From Gigaspora margarita (taxonomy: Eukaryota; Glomeromycota; Glomeromycetes; Diversisporales; Gigasporaceae), in NCBI GenBank assembly GCA_009809945.1, contig WTPW01000305.1, positions 14,551-78,550 of the forward strand: a stretch of 64,000 nt of DNA, in the 5' to 3' direction. The notes under the pieces were generated by a model, which saw nothing but the letters and a program-made list of their open reading frames with translations, ran no database searches and was not told where the DNA came from. The first letter of the stretch is position 1, and each line of letters starts with the position of its first letter. Shown piece after piece: positions 11,606 to 22,629 of this stretch. Made by a program: the position numbers and the translations under genes.

Positions 11606-12150
11606 TATATCAACTTAGTTACATTTTGGAGGTTTTATTTGAAAAAGTGCTTCTGGAAGCATTTGAATATAGGTGAAAACTTGCAAAAACGTATGCATTT
11701 GAATTTACAAAAATGTTAATAACTTATGTGTTTTCAATATTTTTTTTATAAAAATTAAGATTCTATTAGTCGATTATATGCTCTAAAAGTTTACTTAGTA
11801 CGCAGTAACTTGTTTCATTTGAACTTTGAAAATCTAGCCTGTGATGGTGATTTTTCTGTTTTTATTAAAATTAAAAATTTTAGAAAATCCAAAATCTGGA
11901 AGCAAATTAAAAATCATTATAACTTCATCAATATTAAACTATTTTTGATAAAATTTTAACTGAAAACCTATTATATCAACTTATTTAGTTACATTTTGGA
12001 GATTTTATTTTGAGAAAGTGCTTTTGAAAGCATTTGAAGTTTAGAGAAAAACTTGCAAAAACGTATATATCTGAATTTACAAAAATATTAATATCTTCAC
12101 GAGTTTTTAATATTTTTTCATGAAATTTGAGATTCTATTAGTCAATGATA
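11606..12150. repeat. direct duplication of ~180 bp
   Basis: Bases 11606-11780 recur at 11971-12150 with substitutions (shared blocks include TTAGTTACATTTTGGAG and GATTCTATTAGTC). The 365-base period fits a two-unit tandem duplication. No gene is evident; the open frame at 12120-12377 is A+T-rich chance sequence. Confidence 0.55.
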
Positions 12151-12785
12151 TTTGCTACAAGTCTTATTATAATTTTTTTTTAGTTAGCATAGTAAAAGTT
12201 CTTGTAAATCATGTGAGTTATTTTGAAAAAGCAAAAAACATATTACAAAGAAGCTACGTTAAAATTGTTTATAGAAACTTTTATCAAAGATATCTTCATG
12301 AGTTCTTGACCAAATTTGATGAAAATATTTTTATTTTAATTCTACAAATTCAAATAAAAAAATTTATACTATATTAATTTACCTGATACTAGATCTTATA
12401 ATTTAGTTTTTAGCAAATTACTATAAAATTTAAAAGTAATAATCCAACTTTTAGCAAATTTACTTGATTTTGAAGTAGCAAAAATATCTAAATTCATGCA
12501 AATCAGTTATGATTTATATAAGAGATGTCTGGGTTCTAATGGTAATAAAAACTTATTTTTTTATTTGAATATAATATCTTTGTTTTTGTTTTTTTGTTAG
12601 CAAGTTTGATAATATATTTTTTTTATTAGCAAGCTTTTTTTTTTGTTAACAAATGTTTTTTTGTTAGCAAACTTTTTTTTTGTTTAAGAAACAAAAAAAA
12701 ATTTTTTTTCTAATAGATCGTTCGTGCTGTTTCTGTAGATGACAAAAAAATTGACTGACATAATGTTCCTGATATGGTTCTAAAA

Positions 12786-12961
12786 AGGCCCGAAATATAT
12801 ATAGATAGATCAGATATTAGTTTGCTTATTTTTGGGGTTTTTATATAGATCTTTTTTATTTTTAGTAATTTTTTGCTTATTTTTGAGGTTTTTTTATAGA
12901 TCTTTCTATTTTTAGTAATTTTATAATTAACCTGACCTATCTATATATATTTCAGGGTCCT
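12786..12961. mobile_element. MITE with 9-bp target duplication
   Basis: GTTCTAAAA is duplicated exactly at 12777-12785 and 12962-12970. The inverted ends read AGGCCCGAAATATATATAG and AGGACCCTGAAATATATAT, with similarity continuing about 35 bp. A 9-bp duplication fits the Mutator-like group. The middle is a direct repeat of TTTGCTTATTTTTG(G/A)GGTTTT. No coding sequence. Confidence 0.65.
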
Positions 12962-13753
12962 GTTCTAAAAACTATACTAAGTATTGCTAAGAACTTGACT
13001 TTGAGGCTTCTTTAAGAATTCTATCAAAAATAGTATACAAATCAGAAACAGCTTTTTTTTTATCCTATTAGGAACAGTTGCAATAATCTATTAGGAATGA
13101 TATTTTTGCGAATTAGAAAAAATTTTTTATTAGTTCAAAAATTTTTTTTTATTAGAATCAAATACTTTTACAAATTGAATAGTTGTAATAGCATTTTAAA
13201 AGAAATTTTAAGCAAGAATTAAAAATAATAGCAGATAAAAAAATTTTATACAATTCTTATATAGATTATTGTTTTAACTATGCCTTTGGAAAATGCATAG
13301 CTTTACATTTTTCAAAATATTCTAAGTGTAAATAATTTTATAAATTTTTTGATTAATTAGAAAATTGTATAGCTAACAAATATATAATATAATTATGTGA
13401 AATTCAAAAATGTTTAAAAAATTATCTAGACCACCAAGTATAAAAAACTTATCTTAATACTCAGTTCAAAGTGTTATTAGCTTAGCTAAAACCTAATAGC
13501 ATTTTAATTGTTGCTAATCATAATATGAGAGTTCTTTCAAAATTAACTATAAAACTAAAAAAAACTTTTTTAATAAAAGAGTTTGAACATTGCACAGTAT
13601 ATTAGTTTTTACAAAAATAAAAAATCAAGACATATTAAATGTTCAGACATATGATCACTGGTCTACTGATACAAAGCAAGATGTCTAGTTCACTGCATCT
13701 ATATTTAAAGCTATATTTGATTTAATAAAACAAAAACCAAAATAGATAAAAAC

Positions 13754-13910
13754 TGTGTTATTAATCATCTAATTATTTTTTATTAGAGGTCTATTTCTCT
13801 TTCTCCTCTTTAATATAGATTTGGTCAGGTTTCTATATATAATTTCAACATTTTTACCCTCTTTTTCCTTCTAAAAAATCATCAGATTTTTGTTATTCTT
13901 CTAACTATAA
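13754..13910. mobile_element. MITE, family C
   Basis: Resembles the elements at 29718-29868 and 52078-52222: all share GATTTGGTCAGGTT and an inverted pair of ends with AATCA(C/T)CTGATT-like blocks. The TTA duplication is clear only at 52078-52222. About 150 bp, non-coding. Confidence 0.45.
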
Positions 13911-13976
13911 TCTATCTTAATTCAGAGTTAATACTATTATTATACATTAGCATTCTTGGTATTTTATTAAAGTATT

Positions 13977-14108
13977 ATAAACTGCCATATAAACAGCTCA
14001 GGTCTGGTACATTCCACCAAAAAATTAATTAGTATAAAAAAGAAAGTAATTAGTAAAAATGAGGGGGAAAATCTGATATGTGGGAGGGCTATTTATACAG
14101 CAGTTTAT
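13977..14108. mobile_element. short MITE, TIR ATAAACTGC
   Basis: The left end ATAAACTGCCATATAAA and the complement of the right end (ATAAACTGCTGTATAAA) form an inverted pair over about 20 bp of a 132-bp element. A related string sits near 53092. Target duplication not resolved. Confidence 0.4.
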
Positions 14109-15149
14109 GGTAAAATGATAGTTAATTTAGAACCAAGAAAAGCTAAGACTAATGTCAATTTTAATTATGCAAATATGATATTAAAATTTTTTTATTTTTT
14201 AAAAACCAATAAAACTAACATATTAAATGCTTTAAACCATATCAGATTAGTCATAACATTAAAAGATATATTCGAGTTAGGTTTGACTTAATTGATGATC
14301 TGTGAGTCAACTAAAGAATTTTTCATATTAGGATGTGACAAAGATCACATATGAACAAGACACAAATAGAAATTTTCAGGTTATAGTGAAGTCATAAAAA
14401 TTTCTAAACAAATATAGCATTAAAGTAGTACAAATAATAGAATGATACCAAGAGTTTTCAATTATTAAATTATTAAATATCAATTTTTTTTTTGCCAAAC
14501 TTTACCTTGTATGATCATGGCATTTACTATGCCAAGACTTATTAATTAGAATATAGACAAATTATAGCATTTAATAATAATGAGGTTGTTTTAACTTTTT
14601 TTATTTTTTCTTTAATTTCGCTTGTTTCAAAACACCTAAACTAATAAACAGACTGCTTTACTAGATCTAACCTTGATTTGCTAATTTTAACTTCGATTAA
14701 TAACAGAACGATCCTTATATTTATATGACTCAAATAACCAACAATATTACCCAATTGTATTTAGAAAATAACAATTTACTGAATCTTTCTCAGAGATTTC
14801 TAAATGAAACAATGAATAGGAAAAAGAGAACTTGCATCATATATTAGACGTGTTGGTTTAATAGAATTAATAGTATGTAGTAGAATGTTGCACTTAAACT
14901 GATTCATGATACAAAAATGTACAAAAATTTAATCAGGAATTGTAGTAAAATTAGGTACGAGAATCCTTCTTTCTTGAACTGTTTTTGAATATCAAAAAAT
15001 CATTATTATCCGGTATTTTACTATAATCAGACTACCCAATAATAAAATTATTGGGCAGCGATCATTAGTGATCTAAAGATAGTTTATTTTTTTTATTGGG
15101 CAGTACGATCTATTTTTTTATTAACTGTGATAAATCTATTTTTCTTTTT

Positions 15150-15960
15150 AGAACTTCAGTGGGTTAGACCAGAACTCTTATAATGAAGATGACTTTTTTG
15201 TAGCAAAGGTGAGTTTTTTTAATATTCTAATAGGTTGGACCAAATCTATTACAACGATGAGTTTACTTTTCTAAAAATTCTAATAAGTTGGACTAGATCT
15301 ATTATAGCAAAGGTAATTTTTTTTTTTAAAATTCTAATAAGTTGGGCCAGGACTATTATAGCGAAATGATTTTTTTTAAAAATTCTAAGAAGTTGAGCTA
15401 GCAGTGATTTTTTAAAATTCTAATAGTTGGACCAGAACTATTTAGCAAAGGTGATTTTTTTTAAAAAATTCTAATAAGTTGGGCCAGAACTATTATAGCA
15501 AAGGTGATATTTTTTTAAAAATTCTAATAGGTTAAGCCAGAACTATTACAACAAAGGTGAGTTTTTTTAAAAAAATTCTAATAGGTTAGGCCAGAACTAT
15601 TCAGTAAAGGTGACTTTTTTTAAAAAATTCTAATAGGATGGACCAGGACTATTACGACGATAGTGAGTTTTTTTTTTAAAAAATTCTAGTTATTTGGGCA
15701 GAATTTTTACGGTAAAGGTAACTTTTTTTATTCTAGTAGATGGGGCCAGATCTATTATGATAATGGTGAAGTTTTTTTAAAATTCTAGTCAGCTAAGCTA
15801 GCAAAAATAACTTTTTTTAAAAAATTCTAGTAGGTTGGATCAGATCTATTATGATGATTATTTTTTTAAAAAAATTCTAGTCAATTGGGCCAGAACTATT
15901 ATGGTGAAGGTTTTTTTTTAAAAAAAAATTCTAGTAAAAATAATTTTTTTAAATAGGATC
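15150..15960. repeat. minisatellite, ~55-60 bp unit
   Basis: About fourteen imperfect units of the pattern TTCTAATAGGTTGG(G/A)CCAG, a short AACTATTA(T/C)(A/G) block, AGCAAAGGTGA and a T/A run. Units differ mainly in homopolymer length, which suggests replication slippage. No reading frame is maintained. Confidence 0.7.
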
Positions 15961-16175
15961 AGAATTATAATAACAAACCATTAAAAAATAAAAAACTTTA
16001 AAATTATATAATATAAATGCAATATAAATTTAAGACTTTTAGCTTACAATATTTGAAACTATATAACTAGCTAAAAATTTTAATTATATAACATATGCAA
16101 AATGTTGTAAATGTGGGTAGTTGGTTCTTAACTAGAGAAATTTAGTACAGTAATACTATACAGCAATACAAATTC

Positions 16176-16400
16176 CTACTCTATAGCAATTTCCAATAGC
16201 ATTGTTCCCTTAGCACTACCTATCTCTGCAGATTTTTTATAATATTCAAATACCTTTTTTTTGTCTATTTCGACACTAATTCCTTTATCATAGCAATATT
16301 CAATATTCAATGTTCCTTTAGGACTACCTATTTTCACAGATTTTTTACAATATTCAACTGCTTTCTTTTCGTTCTTTTCAACTCCGATTCAGTTACAGAA
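16176..16400 (-). pseudogene. Sel1-repeat gene fragment
   Basis: The minus-strand reading contains two tandem Sel1-like (TPR-related) repeats: KKAVEYCKKSVKIGSPKGT.., then YCYDKGISVEIDKKKVFEYY followed by KKSAEIGSAKGT. The spacing of the A/G, Y and K-A-EYY positions matches the 36-residue Sel1 repeat. Such repeats form helical scaffolds for protein contacts and are greatly expanded, often next to kinase domains, in Glomeromycotina. Only about 70 residues remain: an upstream stop (in the block before IGVEKNEKK) and a stop after LLEIAIE end the frame, and no kinase domain is nearby. It is a gene relic. Confidence 0.7.
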
Positions 16401-16626
16401 TCCACATTAATAAAACGTGAGTTTTTTTCAATTAGCTAGACTGTCTATTATAAATATAAAGTATATAGTTTAAAATTTTTTTTTCAGAAATAATTTCAAG
16501 TGTGTACTAAACCTGAGTTTTACTAGAGGGTTTAAAAATTGTGAAATAAACAAACCCTGGGTCTTGTATATACACTCTATAATAGTGATTTAAGTGGATT
16601 TTAAATTAAATAGTTTTAAATTAATA

Positions 16627-16945
16627 CCGTATATTGCTGAAAATAAGCTACCTCCGAAAATAAGCTACCCTCCTGATTTTTTTCAAATATCTTAAAAAAA
16701 CCGTTAGCAGTTGCTACATATAAAAGTCTAAATTTTACTAAGTAAACCTCAAAAGTGCCATTAAGTAAACTTATTCAGCATATCAAAATACACCTACAAT
16801 AAAAATTTGGTGTCATTTGGACAACATTTTATTAGTATCTTTTTCAATTTTTTCAAAAAACTCAATGTTTCGAAAATAAGCTACCTCACATTTTTTCGTG
16901 TAATTTTTTGGCCAAAAAAGGTAGCTTATTTTCGGACACATACAG
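16627..16945. mobile_element. TA-flanked MITE (family P)
   Basis: Inverted ends CCGTATATTGCTGAAAATAA and CTGTATGTGTCCGAAAATAA are flanked by TA at 16625-16626 and 16946-16947. Copies of AAAATAAGCTACC occur near each end in both orientations. The interior is shared, inverted, with 36542-36868. Non-coding. Confidence 0.65.
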
Positions 16946-17149
16946 TATAGGGCTTTAGTGATTTCTAATTTAGCGAGCAATCAAAGTTTTTTATTATGTG
17001 AATAAGTAAAAGAAGTAACAATTTAGTTTTATAATACATATATAATTTTTTAATAATGTATATATGCAAAAATTTTCACATTTCCATATTTTTCCTATAT
17101 AATCTGTACCATTTTTATTTAATGCATGTAGATCATTTTTTTTAAATGA

Positions 17150-18160
17150 CTGGCAGATCATCAATTAATTTATTTTATTTAGCACTTTGTAAGAAAAACA
17201 AACAACTTTCGAAACATTGTGTATGCCAACTATGACTTTCGATATTTTTAAGAACACACTCCTAGCATGCTTTTTTAAAGAAATGAGCAAAAGTTTTTCA
17301 AGTTTTTGCAAGTTTTGCAAGTTTTGCAAGTTCTTGCAAGGTTTTATTTCATTTATTTTTTCGTTTTGTATTTTTTGTTTTTGTTTTTTTGGTTTATTTT
17401 TAAAATTTTTTTTATTAATTTATTTTATTTCAGCACTTTGTGAGAAAACAAACAACTTTTTGAAATTTTGCGCATGCCAACTATGACCTCTGACACTTTC
17501 AAAAACACACTTCTAGCAATTTTTAAATTTTCAAAAACGCTTCTTTAGAGAAATGGGCACAAGTTTTTACAAGTTTTTGCAAGTTTTTGCAAGGTTTCGC
17601 TTTATTTATTTTTTTATTTTGTGACTTTTGTTTTTGTTTTTTTTGGTTTATTTTTAAAATTGTTTTATTAATTTATTTTATTTCAGCACTTTGTGAAAAA
17701 AACAAACCTTTTTGAAATATTGCGCATACCAACTACAACTTCTAACACTTTCAAGAACACACCCCCAGCAATTTTTAAATTGTCAAGAACGCTTTTTTAG
17801 AGAAATGGGCACAAGTTTTTGCAAGTTTTTGCAAGTTTTTGCAAGTTCTTGCAAGGTTTCACTTCATTTATTTTTTCATTTTGTAGTTTTTTTTTGTTTT
17901 ATTTGGTTTATTTTTAAAATTTTTTTTATTAATTTATTTTATTTTGGCACTTTGCGAGAAAACAAACAACTTTTCAAAGTAAAGATAATAGCTAACTGTA
18001 GAGTGAGTGAAAATAAGTGTATAGAGTTAGTTTTTTGTATATAGTAATAGAATTAGATGTGACAAAGTGCAAAAGTAGTTTAAAATATTTGTAATAATAT
18101 AAAAATAATACGTAATATATAATAAATTATACATTAATTAAAGGATTTTAAAAAATGGTG
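17150..18160. repeat. repeat family R, copy 1 (~255-bp internal period)
   Basis: Units begin AGCACTTTGT(G/A)AGAAAA near 17181, 17432, 17685 and 17946, each with a TTTGCAAG-rich run and a T-rich run. The right end (GATAATAGCTAACTG..) is shared with related blocks at 27628-29020 and 60222-61860. Open frames here are phenylalanine-rich chance readings. The biological nature of the family is unknown to me. Confidence 0.6.
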
Positions 18161-18207
18161 CATCTGTACTATAGTGCACTCGTTAGCTACATGTGGTCAG
18201 TGATCAG

Positions 18208-18314
18208 AACATTAATCAGCATATCACATGATCAACAATCAGGAACATTAGCCGATATGTCATATGCTCAACAATCAGGCTATTACCGCTATATCACGTG
18301 ATTGACAACTAGGA
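18208..18314. repeat. three 36-bp tandem units
   Basis: Two exact-length units (AACATTA.., ending CAACAATCAGG) and a third, more diverged 34-base one lie inside a segment bounded by CTGTACTATAG and CTGTGCTATAG, which may be inverted ends of a MITE (about 18164-18405). Just downstream, 18420-18485 has GC-richer AGCAAAGCGAG-type dyads. Confidence 0.5.
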
Positions 18315-19059
18315 CGGTATGCTATGTAAACATTATTCATATGATTAACCGGGACCATACCAACCCTAACGATCATTCAATACATGCTACTGTGCTATAG
18401 GTGCAAAAAAAATTTTTTACAAGAGTGAGCAAAGCGAGCCCTATAGTCGCTTCGCTTCAGCTATTGTCTCCGCTTTGCTCCCTTTCCTATACTGCCCAGC
18501 ATGGCGGACATTCAATTTGATTGGCTTGAAGATCACTGAGTTACACAACATAAAAAAAATTTTTTAAAGTAACCCTTACTATGAAAAACCATATCATCAA
18601 TTAACAATTTATGGTTTCATATAATAAAATTTTTTAAAATGTATTATAGTGTTCTTTAACTCTTTATATGTCTTCTGTTAAAAAAGATCAGTATAGATCA
18701 AATACCTTAAAAACTTTTCTTAATAGAGAAAATGACCCAGATCAGAAGATAGAAAAGGATTAGCAGAAGCACTTTGCAAACACTTTACCGACTATTTGGA
18801 ATCTTAAAAGACAATGAACTTGGATCAAATGGTAGAAAAGCATGAGTAAAACACTTTTCAAGAAACCCTCACTAAGATTTATTTATAGTGCTTTTCAAAA
18901 AGTTGAGATTCGATCGGTTACTTTTATACTTATTCAAAAATCGGTAAAAATTTTTTTTTGGTTTTAATTAAATTTAATTGGTTTATTTTTTTTTATTACT
19001 ACTACAAGAATGTGCAAATCCTTGCTTTTGATCGGGCATACCTTTTCACATTGTAATTA

Positions 19060-19430
19060 GTAAGAAGGGTGAGTGTATACATTTCACCGATCTAACTCTA
19101 ATAGTTACTAGAAGATAAGTTTTTGATTTACTCGAATAAAGGTCTCTTCAGCCTACACTAACTTACTTCCTTTTTTTTCTTTAAGTAAAATCGAGGAAAC
19201 TTCTCTTCTTGTATCTCCCTTTATTGAAGTCGAATTCATTCGTTTATATATATTGTAAGTGGAAACGGAATTTAGTGGATTAAGACTAGGGTATGGGTGT
19301 GCTTATAATAAAGTCAAATAATTCCAAATCCACTTAGATTCCGTTTTATCTATACATTTAGATTTAATAGACGACACGTTAATGTGTTACTCTAGCACAT
19401 TAACGTGCTATCTAACATAGATGCTTTTAA
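19060..19430. repeat. unclassified block related to 41.3-41.9 kb
   Basis: Strings such as TAATAGTTACT, GAATAAAGGT and a CTTTATT-containing block occur in the same order near 41340-41600. An imperfect inverted pair around GTTAATGTG closes the block. The sequence looks like non-coding termini of some element but no coding region is attached here, so the class is open. Confidence 0.35.
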
Positions 19431-19886
19431 CAATTGGAGAGGGTTTATTACAAGAATTAATTAATTTCCTGTTATTTAGGCTACCCGTGCTTTCGGAGTA
19501 ATTATGTCTGAAGTTTTACTGGATATCCTCTATATCACGATATTTCACATGATTTCGGCCTTGCATTAAAGATTTGTAAAGGTCTCAGACCTAAAATTAG
19601 GTGCAAAATTTCTCATTACTTTTGAATCTGATGAATAGATGCTTAGACGCCGAACCTCAAAATCGACCAACTGCTAAAGTATTTATACAAATCGATCTTT
19701 GAATCTTTCAAAACTCTCTAAACCAGGTAATAGCATTTATTTTATTTTAAAAAATTGTTATGTTATTAATTGTAAAAATTTCTGAATTGGCCAATATAGT
19801 AAATACAGGTAACAATATTTATTTTCTTGCCTATTTCAACGTACAATATTAGTGATACGAACCGATTGAATTGCTGAAAAAAAAAA

Positions 19887-20689
19887 NNNNNNNNNNNNNN
19901 NNNNNNNNNNNNNNNNNNNNNNNNNNNNNNNNNNNNNNNNNNNNNNNNNNNNNNNNNNNNNNNNNNNNNNNNNNNNNNNNNNNNNNNNNNNNNNNNNNNN
20001 NNNNNNNNNNNNNNNNNNNNNNNNNNNNNNNNNNNNNNNNNNNNNNNNNNNNNNNNNNNNNNNNNNNNNNNNNNNNNNNNNNNNNNNNNNNNNNNNNNNN
20101 NNNNNNNNNNNNNNNNNNNNNNNNNNNNNNNNNNNNNNNNNNNNNNNNNNNNNNNNNNNNNNNNNNNNNNNNNNNNNNNNNNNNNNNNNNNNNNNNNNNN
20201 NNNNNNNNNNNNNNNNNNNNNNNNNNNNNNNNNNNNNNNNNNNNNNNNNNNNNNNNNNNNNNNNNNNNNNNNNNNNNNNNNNNNNNNNNNNNNNNNNNNN
20301 NNNNNNNNNNNNNNNNNNNNNNNNNNNNNNNNNNNNNNNNNNNNNNNNNNNNNNNNNNNNNNNNNNNNNNNNNNNNNNNNNNNNNNNNNNNNNNNNNNNN
20401 NNNNNNNNNNNNNNNNNNNNNNNNNNNNNNNNNNNNNNNNNNNNNNNNNNNNNNNNNNNNNNNNNNNNNNNNNNNNNNNNNNNNNNNNNNNNNNNNNNNN
20501 NNNNNNNNNNNNNNNNNNNNNNNNNNNNNNNNNNNNNNNNNNNNNNNNNNNNNNNNNNNNNNNNNNNNNNNNNNNNNNNNNNNNNNNNNNNNNNNNNNNN
20601 NNNNNNNNNNNNNNNNNNNNNNNNNNNNNNNNNNNNNNNNNNNNNNNNNNNNNNNNNNNNNNNNNNNNNNNNNNNNNNNNNNNNNNNNN
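19887..20689. other. assembly gap (803 N)
   Basis: All bases are unknown. The right edge is a 25-bp telomere-like tandem repeat and the left edge a short A run, so the missing sequence is plausibly a tandem array. The open frame spanning the gap is an artefact. Confidence 0.95.
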
Positions 20690-20785
20690 AGTTAGGGTTA
20701 GTTTAGTATGTTATAGTTAGGGTTAGTTTAGTACATTAGAGTTAGGGTTAGTTTAGTATATTAGAGCTAGAATTAGAATTAGATG
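20690..20785. repeat. 25-bp telomere-like tandem repeat
   Basis: Three full units of GTTAGGGTTAGTTTAGTA plus seven bases, then a decayed unit, abut the gap. TTAGGG is the common fungal telomere hexamer, but the fixed 25-base unit makes this an interstitial minisatellite and not a telomere. Confidence 0.6.
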
Positions 20786-20954
20786 GTTAATTTTAGATAT
20801 CATAGTTATTATTTCAAATTTGTTGTGAATTTTTACGCACAACGATTTCAAATATAATTGTTTTTTTTTACTTGTACTTTATTAAAAAAATTTTTTTTAA
20901 AAAACAAAATGTAGAAAATCCAATTTTTATTCAAAAAAAAAATATACAAATAAT

Positions 20955-21660
20955 CACTACTACTAACTAGAATCTAATCGTAGTGTATCCAAAATTTAAC
21001 TATTATGCTATATACAATTCTAACACCCAAATCTAACCACTATACTATATTAGCTATAATATCCTGAACTATTTCCAGTTCTAACGTCCCAAATCTAACT
21101 ACTATGCTTCTAATATCCCGAATCTAATTATTGCGCTACATTCAGTTCTAATGTGCCAAATCTAACTATCATGCTACTACTATACCGCATCCCAAAATCT
21201 AACTATTATGCTACATACAATACTAATATCCAAATCTAATGAATCTAACTACTTTACTACTTCTAATTCTAATGTTCTAAATCTAACTACCTTCCCAAAT
21301 CTAATTATCGCGCTATATCTAGTTATAATATTACAATTTTAACTATCGTGCCATACTACATCCAATTCTAATATCCTGATGTCTAGTTCTAAGGTCTCGA
21401 ATCTAACTACTGTGCTACATCCAGCTCTAATATCTTGTTATATCCATTTAGAATCTAACTACTATGTCCAGTTCTAATTACACATGCTATGTCTAGTTTT
21501 AATTATTATGCTACAGTATGTCTAATTCTAACTACATGCTATGTCTAGTTCTTAACTAAGTACTATGCCTAGCCCTAACTGCTATGCTACGTCAAGCCTT
21601 AACTATCGTGCTATGTCTAGTTTTAACTACTACTGTATGCACAGTTTTAATTAAAACAGC
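20955..21660. repeat. degenerate ~35-50 bp tandem repeat
   Basis: Repeated pattern AATCTAACTA(C/T)TATGCTA, then (C/T)CAGTTCTAAT and a TATCCC-like string, about fifteen times with wide drift. No frame is conserved. Confidence 0.6.
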
Positions 21661-22155
21661 GAAGATTCTAAATACAACTAAACTTAAAATTTTTAATGAT
21701 GAAAGTCCAAATTTCCAAGAGTGGCACTAAGGCGACAAAAGCCTCAAGACTCTGCAAAATCTTTAGCAATTACACAAAAACACCAACTCGGTAATAGTAA
21801 CGCAGCTATATTTAGATTTATATAATGATCTATGTATGTTTGTTTACATTTTTTAACCAATCAAATCGAATGTCCGCCATGCTATTTATCGCAGGATTTA
21901 GACTAGCAAATCATTTTTCCGGCCTAACAAAAATGTTTTCTCGCACAATTTTGCTATATATGGCCATAAATTAATTTTTTTCTCAAAGACTATTTGGTGC
22001 TGGAAAGTCACGTGATAGGAAATCAATCCTAATCCCTGTCAATTTCACCTCGAGGAATGTTTGCATTGCTACAAAACTCATTTTTAACTTGCAGACATAC
22101 ATATATGTTTGCTTATTTAACATCTTATACAACTAGACCCACCAGTTCTATTATA

Positions 22156-22265
22156 GTTTATTTTTCACGTACCCGCATCTGTGTGGGTCCAATCAAATTT
22201 TGAAATAAAACAATTTGATTGGATCCGTACATGTGCACGCACATGCACTCACCGTAAAAATAAAC
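22156..22265. mobile_element. short MITE, TIR GTTTATTTTT
   Basis: The ends GTTTATTTTTCACG and, inverted, GTTTATTTTTACGG enclose a second inverted pair, CCAATCAAATT / AATTTGATTGG. The element is about 110 bp and non-coding; no duplication is evident. Confidence 0.4.
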
Positions 22266-22359
22266 ACTGCTTGTAATTCAAAAAATTCACACGTACGTAC
22301 GCACCGGAATACTTATCAGTTATTTTTGCGAAATTCAACGTAAGTTCGTGAAATTAAAA

Positions 22360-22600
22360 ATCTAGGGTTAGAATGTTAGGGTTAGAGGCTATAGTAATAA
22401 ATAATTAGTTTTATATGTAAAATTTCATTCCCGTTATTTTCAATTAGTGCCCCAAGACAGGTTTAAACATTCGTTTTCTTGAATTTTCTCCTTTTTCATT
22501 TTTTTTTTTGTTTTGCTCACGTGTCGGGCTGATCATATTTTACGTTCTCCGATTGGCTAATTTCCTATTTTGGATTTGTATCACTCGCACATTAACATAA
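22360..22600. mobile_element. MITE core with telomere-like tract (family N)
   Basis: Shares a core with 25610-25860, 30063-30388 and 46188-46500: a GTTAGGGTTAG tract, a TAAAATTTCATTC block, a (G/C)A(C/A)AGG/GATTTAAAC(A/C) block, and a GATTGGCT motif at one side. Outer ends differ among copies and are not clear here. Confidence 0.45.
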
Positions 22601-22629
22601 ATAGGTTCAAATCACAATAAATATCTCTT

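Noticed and set aside
17217-18044. Phe/Lys-rich frames
   Set aside because: Readings through T-rich low-complexity repeats; copies of the repeat do not keep the frame.
19871-20695. 274-codon open frame
   Set aside because: It consists almost entirely of N bases from the assembly gap.
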